Shown here in pieces: positions 1 through 7,679 of a DNA stretch of 10,664 nucleotides (within the stretch, counting starts at the first letter, position 1; each line of letters begins with the position of its first letter). The notes beneath the pieces are model-generated. The model ran no database searches and had not been told where the DNA came from. It worked only from the letters and a program-made list of their open reading frames with translations. The DNA is taken from NCBI GenBank assembly GCA_011391185.1, contig JAABRB010000089.1, positions 1 to 10,664 of the forward strand. The letters are read 5' to 3'. Source of the DNA: Betaproteobacteria bacterium (GTDB taxonomy: Bacteria; Pseudomonadota; Gammaproteobacteria; Burkholderiales; SG8-39). Both the position numbers and the translations under genes were made by a program.

Positions 1-151
1 CGTCGAGTCCAGGTGCGTTGACGACGAATCCCACAAATGGCCAGGGCGCACCGGGGTTCGCGATCGGGTTGAGGAGCGGCGCCTGGTTTTGTGCGCCGGC
101 GAAGGTCGGCAGCAGCAGGCCGGCGAGGACGATCAATAGGAATCGACGCAC
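1..151 (-). CDS. Small secreted protein of unknown function, N-terminal part only
   Basis: The gene reads leftwards off the window edge; 50 codons are visible. A GTG start at 149-151 is preceded by an AGGAG ribosome binding site (161-165) with a 9-nt spacer. The product begins MRRFLLIVLAGLLLPTFAGA, a clear Sec signal peptide: basic n-region, hydrophobic core, and an AGA/Q cleavage site after residue 20. The visible mature part starts QNQAPLLNPIANPGAPWP and is rich in proline and asparagine; I do not recognise a family. The gene begins 22 bp after the methylcrotonyl-CoA carboxylase stop and on the same strand, so co-transcription is possible, although a secreted protein is not an expected leucine-degradation partner. 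Signal peptide, start and ribosome binding site are seen directly. Function is unknown. Confidence 0.7.
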   Translation of the reverse strand, partial: MRRFLLIVLAGLLLPTFAGAQNQAPLLNPIANPGAPWPFVGFVVNAPGLD

Positions 152-173
152 GTGGGGGCTCTCCTGAAAGCGG

Positions 174-1781
174 TTACATCCGGAACACGCCGAAACGCGT
201 GTCCTCGACGGGTGCGTTGAGCGCGGCCGAGATTGCGAGTCCGAGCACGCGGCGCGTGTCCTCGGGAGCGATCACGCCGTCGTCCCAGAGGCGCGCCGTC
301 GCGTAGTAGGGGTGACCCTGGCGGTCGTACTGATCGAGGATCGGCTGCTTGAACGACTCCTCCTCCTGGCGCGACCAGGTGCCACCGTTTGCTTCGATTG
401 CGTCGCGCTTCACTGTGGCAAGCACCGAGGCGGCCTGCTGTCCGCCCATCACCGACACGCGTGCGTTCGGCCACATCCACAGGAAGCGCGGGCTGTAGGC
501 GCGCCCGCACATCGCGTAGTTGCCGGCGCCGTAGGAGCCGCCGATGATCACCGTGAACTTCGGCACCCGCGCGCAGGCGACCGCGGTGACCATCTTCGCG
601 CCGTCCTTGGCGATGCCGGAGTTCTCGACCTTCCTGCCGACCATGAACCCGGTGATGTTCTGCAGGAACACGAGCGGAATGCCGCGCTGGCTGCAGAGCT
701 CGATGAAGTGCGCCGCCTTCATCGCCGACTCGGAGAAGAGGATACCGTTGTTGGCGACGATGCCGACCGGGTAGCCGTGAATGCGCGCGAAGCCCGTCAC
801 GATCGTGGTGGCGAAACGCGCCTTGAATTCGTCCAGCTCGCTCGCGTCCACGACGCGCGCGATGACCTCGCGCACGTCGTAGGGCTTGCGGTTGTCGTTC
901 GGAATCACGCCGCCGAGCTCTTCGGGCGCGTAGAGCGGTTCGCGCGGCGGTGCCACGTCGAGCCCGACGTCCTTCTTGGTGTTCAGGTGCGAAACGATCC
1001 GCCGCGCGATGGTGAGCGCGTGCGCGTCGTTCATCGCGAAGTGGTCCGCGACGCCCGAGATGCGCGTGTGCACGTCGGCCCCGCCGAGCTCCTCGGGGCT
1101 CACCACTTCGCCGGTGGCCGCCTTCACCAGCGGCGGCCCGCCGAGGAAGATCGTGCCCTGCTCCTTCACGATCACGGCCTCGTCGCTCATTGCCGGCACG
1201 TAGGCGCCGCCCGCCGTGCACGAGCCCATCACCACCGCGATCTGGGGGATGCCCGCCGCGGACATGTTCGCCTGGTTGTAGAAGATCCGGCCGAAGTGCT
1301 CGCGGTCGGGAAACACTTCGTCCCAGGTGGGCAGGTTCGCGCCCCCCGAGTCCACGAGATAGATGCAGGGCAAGCGGTTCTGTGCGGCAATCTCCTGTGC
1401 GCGGACGTGCTTCTTCACCGTCATCGGGAAGTACGTGCCGCCCTTCACGGTCGCGTCGTTCACCACGATCATGCACTCGCGCCCCGACACGCGGCCGATG
1501 CCCGTGATCACGCCGCTGCACGGCGCGTCGTTGTCGTACATGCCGTAGGCCGCGAGCTGCGAGAGCTCGAGAAACGGCGACCCGGGATCGAGCAGGGTGC
1601 GGACGCGCTCGCGCGGCAAGAGCTTGCCGCGCGCGACATGCCGCGCGCGCGCCGCTTCGCCGCCGCCCAGCGACACCTCGGCCACCCGCTCGCGCAGGTC
1701 GGCGACGAGCCGGCCCATCGCTGAGTGATTCTCGCGGAATTCCGCGGAACGGGCGTTCAGAGTGGACTTGATGGCAGGCAT
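174..1781 (-). CDS. liuB: Methylcrotonyl-CoA carboxylase beta subunit (carboxyltransferase)
   Basis: This 535-residue protein is the carboxyltransferase half of biotin-dependent 3-methylcrotonyl-CoA carboxylase. It moves CO2 from carboxybiotin on the alpha subunit to 3-methylcrotonyl-CoA in cytoplasmic leucine/isovalerate degradation. It has the two crotonase-like halves of the family. The N-half carries [20 protein letters not shown] and FYNQANMS (residues about 145-174), then [16 protein letters not shown]. The C-half carries [11 protein letters not shown] and [20 protein letters not shown]. The C-terminus ends in the family-typical FGVFRM. Length and near-collinear resemblance to human MCCC2 set it apart from propionyl-CoA carboxylase; the sister geranyl-CoA carboxylase is a less likely alternative. 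The start MPAIKST fits the usual N-terminus but has no strong Shine-Dalgarno sequence. The biotin-carrying alpha subunit and the liuA/C/D genes are not in the window; a secreted protein gene follows instead. Confidence 0.95.
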   Translation of the reverse strand: MPAIKSTLNARSAEFRENHSAMGRLVADLRERVAEVSLGGGEAARARHVARGKLLPRERVRTLLDPGSPFLELSQLAAYGMYDNDAPCSGVITGIGRVSGRECMIVVNDATVKGGTYFPMTVKKHVRAQEIAAQNRLPCIYLVDSGGANLPTWDEVFPDREHFGRIFYNQANMSAAGIPQIAVVMGSCTAGGAYVPAMSDEAVIVKEQGTIFLGGPPLVKAATGEVVSPEELGGADVHTRISGVADHFAMNDAHALTIARRIVSHLNTKKDVGLDVAPPREPLYAPEELGGVIPNDNRKPYDVREVIARVVDASELDEFKARFATTIVTGFARIHGYPVGIVANNGILFSESAMKAAHFIELCSQRGIPLVFLQNITGFMVGRKVENSGIAKDGAKMVTAVACARVPKFTVIIGGSYGAGNYAMCGRAYSPRFLWMWPNARVSVMGGQQAASVLATVKRDAIEANGGTWSRQEEESFKQPILDQYDRQGHPYYATARLWDDGVIAPEDTRRVLGLAISAALNAPVEDTRFGVFRM

Positions 1782-1956
1782 GAGCGGACGGGTCGCGGTA
1801 CGGATCGGTCATTGTAGCCGAGCGTCCCGGCGGTCCGACGTGCAGAACGTCCTCCGGCCCGCATCCGGGCAGCGCCCTTGTGCCATCCGAATCGACGGTG
1901 CCCGGCTGTCGGGTCGTTCGGCTAAACTTGCAAAGGTGGATTCGGCAGTCTTCTCG

Positions 1957-3150
1957 ATGGTCCAGTATCTGGGCTGGATGCTCATCGCCTGCGGCGCATC
2001 GGTCGCGCTCTTCCACACTTTTGTCATCGTCCGGATCGTCCGCATGCTTTCGCACGCCCCCCGGGTACGCGACGGGCTCGCGGAGTCGCCTCCCCGCGAT
2101 GGCTGGCCGCTGATATCGGTCGTCGTGCCCGCCCACAACGAGGAGCGCGTCATCACGGCCTGCGTGACGAGCCTGCTCGCGAGCGACTACCCTGCGCTCG
2201 AGGTCGTGGTCGTCCTGGATCGCTGCAGCGATCGCACGCTCGAGCGGCTGCGCCCGTTGGCCGCACGCGATGCGCGCCTGCGGATCATCGAGAACGCCGC
2301 GTGCCCGCCCGACTGGGCCGGGAAGTGCAATGCGGCACGTGCCGGCGCCGAGGTCGCCAAGGGGCAGTATCTGCTCTTCACGGATGCCGACGTGCGATTC
2401 GATCCTGCGCTCGTGCGGGCTGCCTTCGGGTTGCTGCGCCGGGACCGACGCGGGCTGCTGTCGCTGCTCCCGCGGGTCGTCGCCGTCACCTGGTACGAGC
2501 GCGCCGTGCAGCCGATCGCGGCAATGACGCTGATGCAGATGTATCCGATCGACAAGGTCAACCGCGAATACCGCCGGCGCCCGTTCGCGAACGGGCAGTT
2601 TCTGCTGTTCGAGCGCGGCGTCTACGAGGGCATTGGCGGCCACGCCGCCACGAAGCACGATCTGCTGGAGGACATTGCGTTTGCGCGGCTGGTCGACGCG
2701 AGCGGCGCGCGGGTCGGGCTGGCGATGGCCGCGGATATGCTCGAGGTCCACATGTATTCCTCGTTTGCCGCGCTGCATGAGGGCTGGAAGCGGATTTTCA
2801 TCGAGGCGAGTCGGCGGCGCGTCAAGCGGCTCCGTGAAAAGGCGCTGCTCGTCCTGTTGCTGGGCGTCGGCACACCCATCGTTCTGATCGGCGCGTTCAT
2901 TGTGGCGGCGCAGTTCGGCGGCGCGATGCTGCTCGGGGCGGCGGCCGTGGTCGCATGGGGCGTCGCGGCGCAGGCCACGGCGCTCGCGATGGTTTATCGT
3001 GCCTGCGGGGCGCGGGCGCGGGACGTTGCGTGGAGCCCGGTGGGCGCGGCGTTCGTCGCTCGCGTGCTCTGGCAGGGCGCGGCGGATCTCGCGGGACGGC
3101 GTCCGGTGCGCTGGGGCGGACGCGAGTACGTGCTGATCCCGGAAGACTGA
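1957..3150 (+). CDS. Membrane-associated family 2 glycosyltransferase
   Basis: The product is 397 residues from the ATG at 1957. It has one N-terminal membrane segment (about residues 4-29), a cytoplasmic GT-A domain, and two C-terminal membrane segments (about 296-345). The GT-A domain shows the nucleotide-binding start ISVVVPAHNEE (53-63), the DxD metal site TDADV (D143, D145), the acceptor-site acidic pair LED (E238, D239), and GWKR (276-279) where processive and carotenoid/lipid GT2 enzymes have their QxxRW-like motif. The open frame extends upstream to 1762, but that would overlap the divergent liuB start and adds a non-membrane stretch. A GTG at 1936 inside AAAGGTGGA is another possible start. 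Donor and acceptor cannot be read from the sequence. The adjacent UDP-xylose synthase, 24 bp downstream, suggests a pentose or uronate donor. Relatives include hopanoid- and carotenoid-linked GT2 enzymes. Confidence 0.85.
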   Translation: MVQYLGWMLIACGASVALFHTFVIVRIVRMLSHAPRVRDGLAESPPRDGWPLISVVVPAHNEERVITACVTSLLASDYPALEVVVVLDRCSDRTLERLRPLAARDARLRIIENAACPPDWAGKCNAARAGAEVAKGQYLLFTDADVRFDPALVRAAFGLLRRDRRGLLSLLPRVVAVTWYERAVQPIAAMTLMQMYPIDKVNREYRRRPFANGQFLLFERGVYEGIGGHAATKHDLLEDIAFARLVDASGARVGLAMAADMLEVHMYSSFAALHEGWKRIFIEASRRRVKRLREKALLVLLLGVGTPIVLIGAFIVAAQFGGAMLLGAAAVVAWGVAAQATALAMVYRACGARARDVAWSPVGAAFVARVLWQGAADLAGRRPVRWGGREYVLIPED

Positions 3151-3174
3151 ACACGGCCAGGCGGACGATCGCTC

Positions 3175-4155
3175 ATGAAACGGATTCTGATCACCGGCGG
3201 CGCCGGATTCATCGGCTCGCACCTGTGCGAGCAGCTCCTCGCGCACGGGCACGACGTGCTGTGCGTCGACAACTTCTACACCGGGAGCAAGCAGAACATC
3301 GCGGGCTTCCTCGATGACCGCAATTTCGAGCTGCTGCGGCACGACGTCACTTTCCCTCTGTACGTGGAAGTCGACGAGATCTACAACCTTGCGTGCCCGG
3401 CCGCGCCGGTGCACTACCAGTTCGATCCGGTGCAGACGACCAAGACTTCCGTGCACGGAGCGATCAACATGCTCGGCCTCGCCAAGCGCGTGCGTGCGCC
3501 CATCCTGCAGGCGTCGACCAGCGAAGTGTATGGAGATCCCGAGGTGCATCCGCAGCCCGAGGAGTACTGGGGCCGGGTGAATCCGATCGGCGTGCGATCC
3601 TGCTACGACGAAGGCAAGCGCTGTGCGGAGACGCTGTTCTTCGATTACCGCCGCCAGCACCGCATGAGCATCAAGGTGGCGCGAATCTTCAACACGTATG
3701 GTCCGCGCATGCACGTCAACGACGGCCGCGTCGTCTCGAATTTCATCGTTCAGGCGTTGCGGCACGAGCCGATCACCCTCTACGGCGATGGCAGCCAGAC
3801 GCGCTCCTTCTGCTTCGTGGACGATCTCGTCGACGGGCTCGAGCGGCTGATGGCGACTCCCGATGAGGTCACCGGGCCGATCAATCTCGGCAACGCGAGC
3901 GAGATCACGGTGCGGCAACTGGCTGACAGGGTGATCAGCCTGACCGGCTCGCGCTCGGTGCTCGAGCATCACCCCCTGCCGGAGGACGATCCGAGACAGC
4001 GTCAGCCCGACCTTTCCCGCGCCAAGGCGGCGCTCGGCTGGGTTCCGAGCACGTCGCTCGACGATGGGCTCAAGAAGACGATCGCGTATTTCGACACATT
4101 GCTTGCGAGCGGGCAGTCATTTTCGGATCTGTCGCGCCGAATCGCGTCGGACTAG
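3175..4155 (+). CDS. uxs: UDP-glucuronate decarboxylase (UDP-xylose synthase)
   Basis: This 326-residue extended short-chain dehydrogenase/reductase decarboxylates UDP-glucuronate to UDP-xylose by an internal oxidation-reduction cycle with bound NAD. The Rossmann motif GGAGFIGSH is at residues 8-16, and the segment [11 protein letters not shown] binds the NAD ribose. The catalytic set is T-S-E (115-117, with the acidic residue in the middle region typical of UXS) and Y144-x3-K148 inside [35 protein letters not shown] and GDGSQTRSF are substrate-binding signatures of UXS rather than of UDP-glucose epimerase or dTDP-glucose dehydratase. Length is normal for soluble bacterial enzymes, with no N-terminal membrane anchor. 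It lies 24 bp after the glycosyltransferase on the same strand, a probable two-gene operon. Its stop is only 13 bp from the stop of the convergent binding-protein gene. Confidence 0.92.
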   Translation: MKRILITGGAGFIGSHLCEQLLAHGHDVLCVDNFYTGSKQNIAGFLDDRNFELLRHDVTFPLYVEVDEIYNLACPAAPVHYQFDPVQTTKTSVHGAINMLGLAKRVRAPILQASTSEVYGDPEVHPQPEEYWGRVNPIGVRSCYDEGKRCAETLFFDYRRQHRMSIKVARIFNTYGPRMHVNDGRVVSNFIVQALRHEPITLYGDGSQTRSFCFVDDLVDGLERLMATPDEVTGPINLGNASEITVRQLADRVISLTGSRSVLEHHPLPEDDPRQRQPDLSRAKAALGWVPSTSLDDGLKKTIAYFDTLLASGQSFSDLSRRIASD

Positions 4156-4168
4156 GGCCGCGCGCGCG

Positions 4169-5515
4169 TCAGCGCGTCGGGCAGTCGCGCGGCGTGATGC
4201 CCTTCTCCTTGGCGTAGCGCGCGGCCGACGCCTCGATCATCGGCCGCACCATCGCCTGGTCCGAGGCGATCCAGTCAGTGATGGGGACCCATTTCGCGCC
4301 GTCCCACTGCAGAAACTTCACCTGACCACCGCCCTCGTGGTCAAAGCAGCTCGTCTTGAGCGGTTGCATGAAGCCGGTCGCGCCCATGGTCTTCAGGCGC
4401 GCCGCGTCGACGTTCAGGTGCTCGAGCGCCCACTGGATCTGCTCGCCGTTCATCGATTTGCCCTTGCCGAACTTTTCCTGTGCAGTGCGAATCGCCTCGG
4501 CGGTGATGATGCCCAGCACCACGCCACGGTTGTAGTAGATCGAGCCGATGCGTCCCTTGTCCTCCATTTCGCCCTGGCCCTTGCCGTACACATATTTCAG
4601 GATGTCCTGGATGATCGGATAGTCGCTTCCGCCGACATTGAAGCCGGCCGCGATGTATCCCTTCGCGGCGCTGCCCGCGGGGATGGTGTCCTCTTCCGCG
4701 CCTGCCCACCACACACCGACGATGCGGTCCCGCGGAAAATTGACTCGCGCCGCGTTCTTGAGCGCAGTCGGATTCATTACGCCAAAGCCGCGCAGGATCA
4801 CCCAGTCGGGACGGATCTGGCGGATCTGCAGCCACTGCGACTGCTGCTCGTTCCCGGGATGGGGCACCGGGATGTTGATGACCTGGAAGCCGTAGCGTTT
4901 TGCCTGGGCCTCGAGTATCGGGATGGTCTCCTTGCCGTAGGCGGAGTCGTGATAGAGGTTCACGATTTTCTTGCCCCGGAGCTTGTCCATTCCGCCTTCC
5001 TTCATTCCAATGAACCGGATCTTCGCGGTGTTCTGGCTCCAGTAATTGGTGATGAGGGGAAAGACGTACGGGAATACCCGTCCGTCCGAGGCGTCCGTGC
5101 GCCCGTACCCGACCGAGACAATCGGAATCCTGTCCGCGGTGCCCTTGTCGATGAGTGCGTAGGCGATCGCCGTCGAGGCCGGATGGATCATCGTCGCGCC
5201 GGTCGGGCCCCCGCCCTTCGAGCGCTCGTAGCATTCGATACCGCGCGCGGTGTTGTATTCCGTTTCGCATTTTTCCCAGGTGATCCTGACGCCGTTGATG
5301 CCGCCGTCGCGGTTGTTCAGCATCGTGAAGTAGTCGATCATCCCGCCCCCGGTCCCGGTTCCGCTGGACGCGTACGGTCCGACCCAGAAGAAATTGATGG
5401 GAACGAACTGCTCTTTCGCTTGCGCGTGCGTGTATCCGGCAACGAGCATCATCGCCGCGTTCGCAATCAACATCGTCGCAGTCCTGCCGATTCGTCGTCC
5501 GGGATGAACGGGCAT
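4169..5515 (-). CDS. ABC transporter periplasmic substrate-binding protein, branched-chain amino acid (LivK-like) family
   Basis: This 448-residue exported protein belongs to the type I periplasmic binding-protein family used by Liv-type ABC importers (Peripla_BP_6). Residues 1-33 form a signal peptide: HPGRRIGR basic region, hydrophobic core to about residue 28, and cleavage after HAQA at A33. The mature protein starts KEQFVPINFFWVGPYASSGT and continues with the family features of a GGING segment, an ECYERSKGGG loop and a hinge-like GKKIVNLYHDSAYGKE segment. The start is well supported: AGGAGG (5521-5526) stands 5 nt before the ATG. Such proteins carry amino acids, amides, urea or aromatic acids, and the ligand cannot be told from sequence. 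No permease or ATPase genes are adjacent, so it is an orphan that may serve a distant transporter. Confidence 0.92.
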   Translation of the reverse strand: MPVHPGRRIGRTATMLIANAAMMLVAGYTHAQAKEQFVPINFFWVGPYASSGTGTGGGMIDYFTMLNNRDGGINGVRITWEKCETEYNTARGIECYERSKGGGPTGATMIHPASTAIAYALIDKGTADRIPIVSVGYGRTDASDGRVFPYVFPLITNYWSQNTAKIRFIGMKEGGMDKLRGKKIVNLYHDSAYGKETIPILEAQAKRYGFQVINIPVPHPGNEQQSQWLQIRQIRPDWVILRGFGVMNPTALKNAARVNFPRDRIVGVWWAGAEEDTIPAGSAAKGYIAAGFNVGGSDYPIIQDILKYVYGKGQGEMEDKGRIGSIYYNRGVVLGIITAEAIRTAQEKFGKGKSMNGEQIQWALEHLNVDAARLKTMGATGFMQPLKTSCFDHEGGGQVKFLQWDGAKWVPITDWIASDQAMVRPMIEASAARYAKEKGITPRDCPTR

Positions 5516-5550
5516 GCCAGCCTCCTCGCTGAAAGAGTGGAGCGAATTGT

Positions 5551-5572
5551 CCCCTCCTTTTCAAGGAAGGGG
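5551..5572. repeat. Imperfect palindrome in the leader of the binding-protein gene
   Basis: CCCCTCCTT pairs with AAGGAAGGGG around a 3-nt loop, giving 9 base pairs with one bulged A. It lies 36 bp upstream of the binding-protein ATG and is flanked by an A5 run on the plus strand. It could be a dispersed palindromic repeat, a leader hairpin, or part of a mobile-element end. One copy only is visible here. Confidence 0.5.
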
Positions 5573-5585
5573 AAAAAGCGATAGG

Positions 5586-5644
5586 CCAATCGATCTCACC
5601 CGATTCGCGCGTCGGGGCGCTCGCCGTGGTGGTGAGTCGATTGG
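5586..5644. repeat. Inverted repeat in the gene-free region
   Basis: The arm at 5586-5600 (CCAATCGATCTCACC) is matched by the inverted arm at 5631-5644 (GGTGAGTCGATTGG), differing by one inserted base. The 30-bp loop between them is GC-rich. The left arm overlaps a direct repeat copy (5595-5608). No T-run follows on either strand, so it does not look like an intrinsic terminator. It may be part of the structured end of the mobile-element remnant next to it. Confidence 0.5.
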
Positions 5645-5700
5645 GGAGCTTCCGGTGTTTGTGCGTGGGGGCATTCCGCCACGCTGCTCACCCGATTCGC
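5595..5700. repeat. Pair of exact 14-bp direct repeats, 92 bp apart
   Basis: CTCACCCGATTCGC occurs at 5595-5608 and again at 5687-5700. The copies lie between the transposase remnant and the binding-protein gene, in sequence with no coding support. They could be remains of an insertion or of a duplicated end. Confidence 0.5.
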
Positions 5701-5756
5701 AACGCTGGTTCGGTCAAACGGCCAGAATCCTGCCCGGCGCGATGCAACGCTAGAGG

Positions 5757-5790
5757 GCGAGGGCCAAGGCGTGCAAGCCTTGGCCCTCGC
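5757..5790. repeat. Perfect 14-bp-stem hairpin
   Basis: The arms GCGAGGGCCAAGGC (5757-5770) and GCCTTGGCCCTCGC (5777-5790) are perfect reverse complements around the 6-nt loop GTGCAA. No T-run follows on either strand. The hairpin sits just past the region matching the transposase C-terminus and shares its right arm with the next palindrome. Confidence 0.85.
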
Positions 5791-5806
5791 GTCGCGCGAC
5801 GCGAGG
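5785..5806. repeat. Perfect 22-bp palindrome overlapping the preceding hairpin
   Basis: The half-site CCTCGCGTCGC (5785-5795) is followed immediately by its exact reverse complement (5796-5806). Positions 5785-5790 are shared with the right arm of the upstream hairpin, so the two structures cannot form fully at the same time in one strand. It lies at the degraded 3' end of the transposase remnant. Confidence 0.85.
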
Positions 5807-6090
5807 TCGGGGCGTGCGTGGTAGGTGAGAGGCATGAGGGCGTTCGCCGGCCACTCGGGGTGCGGCACGGGCGGGCCGCGCTCGCTCGCCTCGGGCGCCC
5901 AGCGTCCCAGGTGCTCGAGGATGCGCCGCACCACGCCCGGATTGTCGATTCAAGCGCGATGATGCGCATCGGCCCCTTGCACTTTGGACATTGCAGAGAA
6001 TCGGCCTCGTAGACCTTGTGGATCTGCCGCGCCCAGGCGGCTTTCGCCCGCGCGTGTACATCCTGCCATTGCCGACGGCCGACGGGACAT
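5791..6090 (-). pseudogene. IS91-like transposase, frameshifted C-terminal remnant
   Basis: Reading the minus strand, one frame encodes WARQIHKVYEADSL, the zinc-ribbon half CPKCKGP and MRIIAL. A frame change near 5951-5954 is needed to continue with IDNPGVVRRILEHLGRWAPE, then ERGPPVPHPEWPANALMPLTYH. Together these match, from memory, the C-terminal end of a proteobacterial IS91-type (Y2) transposase group that normally closes with a TYHPVPDIA-like ending. Here the ending is altered (TYHARPDLASRD) and runs on without the usual stop. The N-terminal zinc-binding and catalytic HUH/tyrosine parts are absent, because the photolyase gene begins at 6243. It is therefore a dead fragment. The extent upstream of 6061 is uncertain, since similarity fades. 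Confidence 0.65.
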
Positions 6091-6242
6091 GTAGATGCTA
6101 CTGGCTCGACATCTGCTTCATGGATAGCGTTCGTCGGTGCCGTCCGCCTCGGCGTTACCCTATTGACGACGTGCGCTTGGCGACCACGCGCTCCGCCACG
6201 AGATAAGGAAAAGTCAGCGCACGCGGGCTTTGTCGTCCCGTG
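6091..6242. other. Gene-free stretch downstream of the photolyase gene
   Basis: Between the photolyase stop and the recognisable transposase remnant I see no credible gene, RNA gene or clear terminator. It may be further decayed mobile-element sequence, but nothing in the translation supports that. Confidence 0.4.
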
Positions 6243-7679
6243 TCATCTCGCGCGCACCGCGCGGTAGCGCGCGAGCGTGCGCCGGCGTGCCTCGTCGTGG
6301 CGCAAGATCGGCGCCGGGTAGTCGCGGCCGATCAGGCAGCCGGCCGCCTGCTGCCCGGGCACCTTAAGCTCCCAGGGTGCATGCACCGCGGCGTCCGGCA
6401 CGCGTGCAAGCTCCGGCACCCAGCGCCGGATGTACGCGCCCTGCGGATCGAATCGCTGCGATTGCACCACCGGATTGAAGATGCGAAACCAGGGTTGCGC
6501 GTCACAGCCGGTGGAGGCCGACCATTGCCAGCCGCCGTTGTTCGCCGCGAGGTCGTAGTCAAGCAGCTTCTCCGCGAAATGGCGCTCGCCCCTGCGCCAG
6601 TCGATGCCCAGATCCTTGACCAGGAACGATGCCGTGACCATGCGCAGCCGGTTATGCATCACGCCGGTAGCGCTCAGCTCGCGCATCGCCGCGTCCACCA
6701 GCGGATATCCCGTGCGTCCTTCGCACCACGCTCGCCAGGCGTCGGCGTCGTTCTCCCATGCGAGCGCATCGTACTCGCGGCGAAAGGCGTGATCGACGAC
6801 ATCGGGACGCGCGGCGAGGATCGCCTGATAGAACTCGCGCCAGACGAGCTCGGATAGCCAGATTTTCGCCCCGGCGCTGCGCAAGCCGCGTGCGTGGCGC
6901 ACCAGCTCGCGAATCGAGACCGTGCCGAAACGCAGGTGGACGGAGAGCCGTGACGTCGCCTCCAACGCCGGATAGTCGCGCCGCGCAGCGTAGCTGGCAA
7001 GATGCTTGCGAAACGCGCTCCATTGCTTCGAGCCCCCCGACATCCCGGCCGGAAGCACGGATTGCGTGCGCTCGAAACCGAGCGTCGCGAGCGCCGGCAT
7101 GGGTCCTTCGGCGGGTGCGAGGCGCGAGGCCAGCTTTCCGACGTCGTGGGGGGCAGCGTCCCGAGGCGCGAGCTTGGCGAGCCACGCTTTCTTGTAGGGC
7201 GTAAACACCGAGAATCGTCCGCCGGACCGCGTCCGTACCTCGTCCAGCTCGAAGATCACCTGGTCCTTGCGCGTGCGGAAGTCGATTCCCGCCGCGCGGA
7301 GCCGCTCCGCCGCCTCCGCATCGCGCGCGATGGCGAGGGGCTCGTAGTCGCGGTTGGCGTACACGGCACCGACGCCGAGGCGAGCCGCGAGCCGCGGGAT
7401 CTCTTCATGCGCGCGCCCGTGCAGAACGTGCAGGCCGCCGCCCCGGGACTCGAGCGCGGCCTTTAGCTCGCGCACGCTGTCCCAGATGAACGTTAGGCGC
7501 CGGTCGGCGCGCGAGGCGAGGGCACCCAGGATCTCGGTATCGAAGACGAACGCGCAATGCACCGCGCGGTGCGACCCGAGCGCCGCACGCAGCGCCGCGT
7601 GATCGAAGTCGCGCAGGTCGCGGCGAAACCAGACCAGCGCGTGATCCGCCGCCGGATGTAGAAGTAATGTATAAGTCAT
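6243..7679 (-). CDS. phrB: Class I CPD deoxyribodipyrimidine photolyase
   Basis: This 478-residue flavoprotein splits UV-made cyclobutane pyrimidine dimers using blue light. The N-terminal antenna-binding alpha/beta domain starts LVWFRRDLRDFDH (from residue 15). The FAD-binding helical domain carries SELVWREFYQ (276-285), GRTGYPLVDAAMREL, MHNRLRMVTASFLVKDL, and DYDLAANNGGWQWSASTG (375-391). The electron-transfer tryptophan triad of the E. coli enzyme (W306, W359, W382) aligns with W308, W361 and W384. The only possible start is the ATG at 7677-7679: a TAA stands four codons upstream and no other start codon precedes the conserved domain. It has no Shine-Dalgarno sequence. The first codons (MTYTLLLHP) are an extension of about ten residues compared with E. 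coli and coincide with the 11-bp repeat operator. It is divergent from the CarH-type regulator by 53 bp, implying light and B12 control. Confidence 0.95.
   Translation of the reverse strand: MTYTLLLHPAADHALVWFRRDLRDFDHAALRAALGSHRAVHCAFVFDTEILGALASRADRRLTFIWDSVRELKAALESRGGGLHVLHGRAHEEIPRLAARLGVGAVYANRDYEPLAIARDAEAAERLRAAGIDFRTRKDQVIFELDEVRTRSGGRFSVFTPYKKAWLAKLAPRDAAPHDVGKLASRLAPAEGPMPALATLGFERTQSVLPAGMSGGSKQWSAFRKHLASYAARRDYPALEATSRLSVHLRFGTVSIRELVRHARGLRSAGAKIWLSELVWREFYQAILAARPDVVDHAFRREYDALAWENDADAWRAWCEGRTGYPLVDAAMRELSATGVMHNRLRMVTASFLVKDLGIDWRRGERHFAEKLLDYDLAANNGGWQWSASTGCDAQPWFRIFNPVVQSQRFDPQGAYIRRWVPELARVPDAAVHAPWELKVPGQQAAGCLIGRDYPAPILRHDEARRRTLARYRAVRAR

Noticed and set aside
1762..1956. 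N-terminal extension of the glycosyltransferase frame
   Set aside because: Starting at 1762 would overlap the divergent liuB start and add about 65 residues lacking family resemblance; the membrane segment expected near the N-terminus begins right after the ATG at 1957.
133..3972. Very long minus-strand open frame of 1279 codons
   Set aside because: It runs antisense to the UXS and glycosyltransferase genes and out of frame through liuB. Its translation is Arg/Pro/Ala/His-rich low-complexity text typical of high-GC shadow frames, while the overlapped genes have clear family motifs.
4163..4176. Possible bidirectional terminator between the convergent uxs and binding-protein stops
   Set aside because: CGCGC/GCGCG can pair around a 4-nt loop, but the stem is only 5 bp, there is no T-run on either strand, and it overlaps the binding-protein stop codon.
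4064..5584. Plus-strand open frame of 506 codons opposite the binding-protein gene
   Set aside because: Its translation has no recognisable domain and it is the antisense shadow of a gene with a signal peptide, a strong ribosome binding site and clear family signature.
5596..5934. Minus-strand open frame as an intact small gene
   Set aside because: Its first third matches only the tail of a transposase and the rest is repeat-derived sequence. The matching upstream portion is in another frame, so it is a fragment and not a gene.
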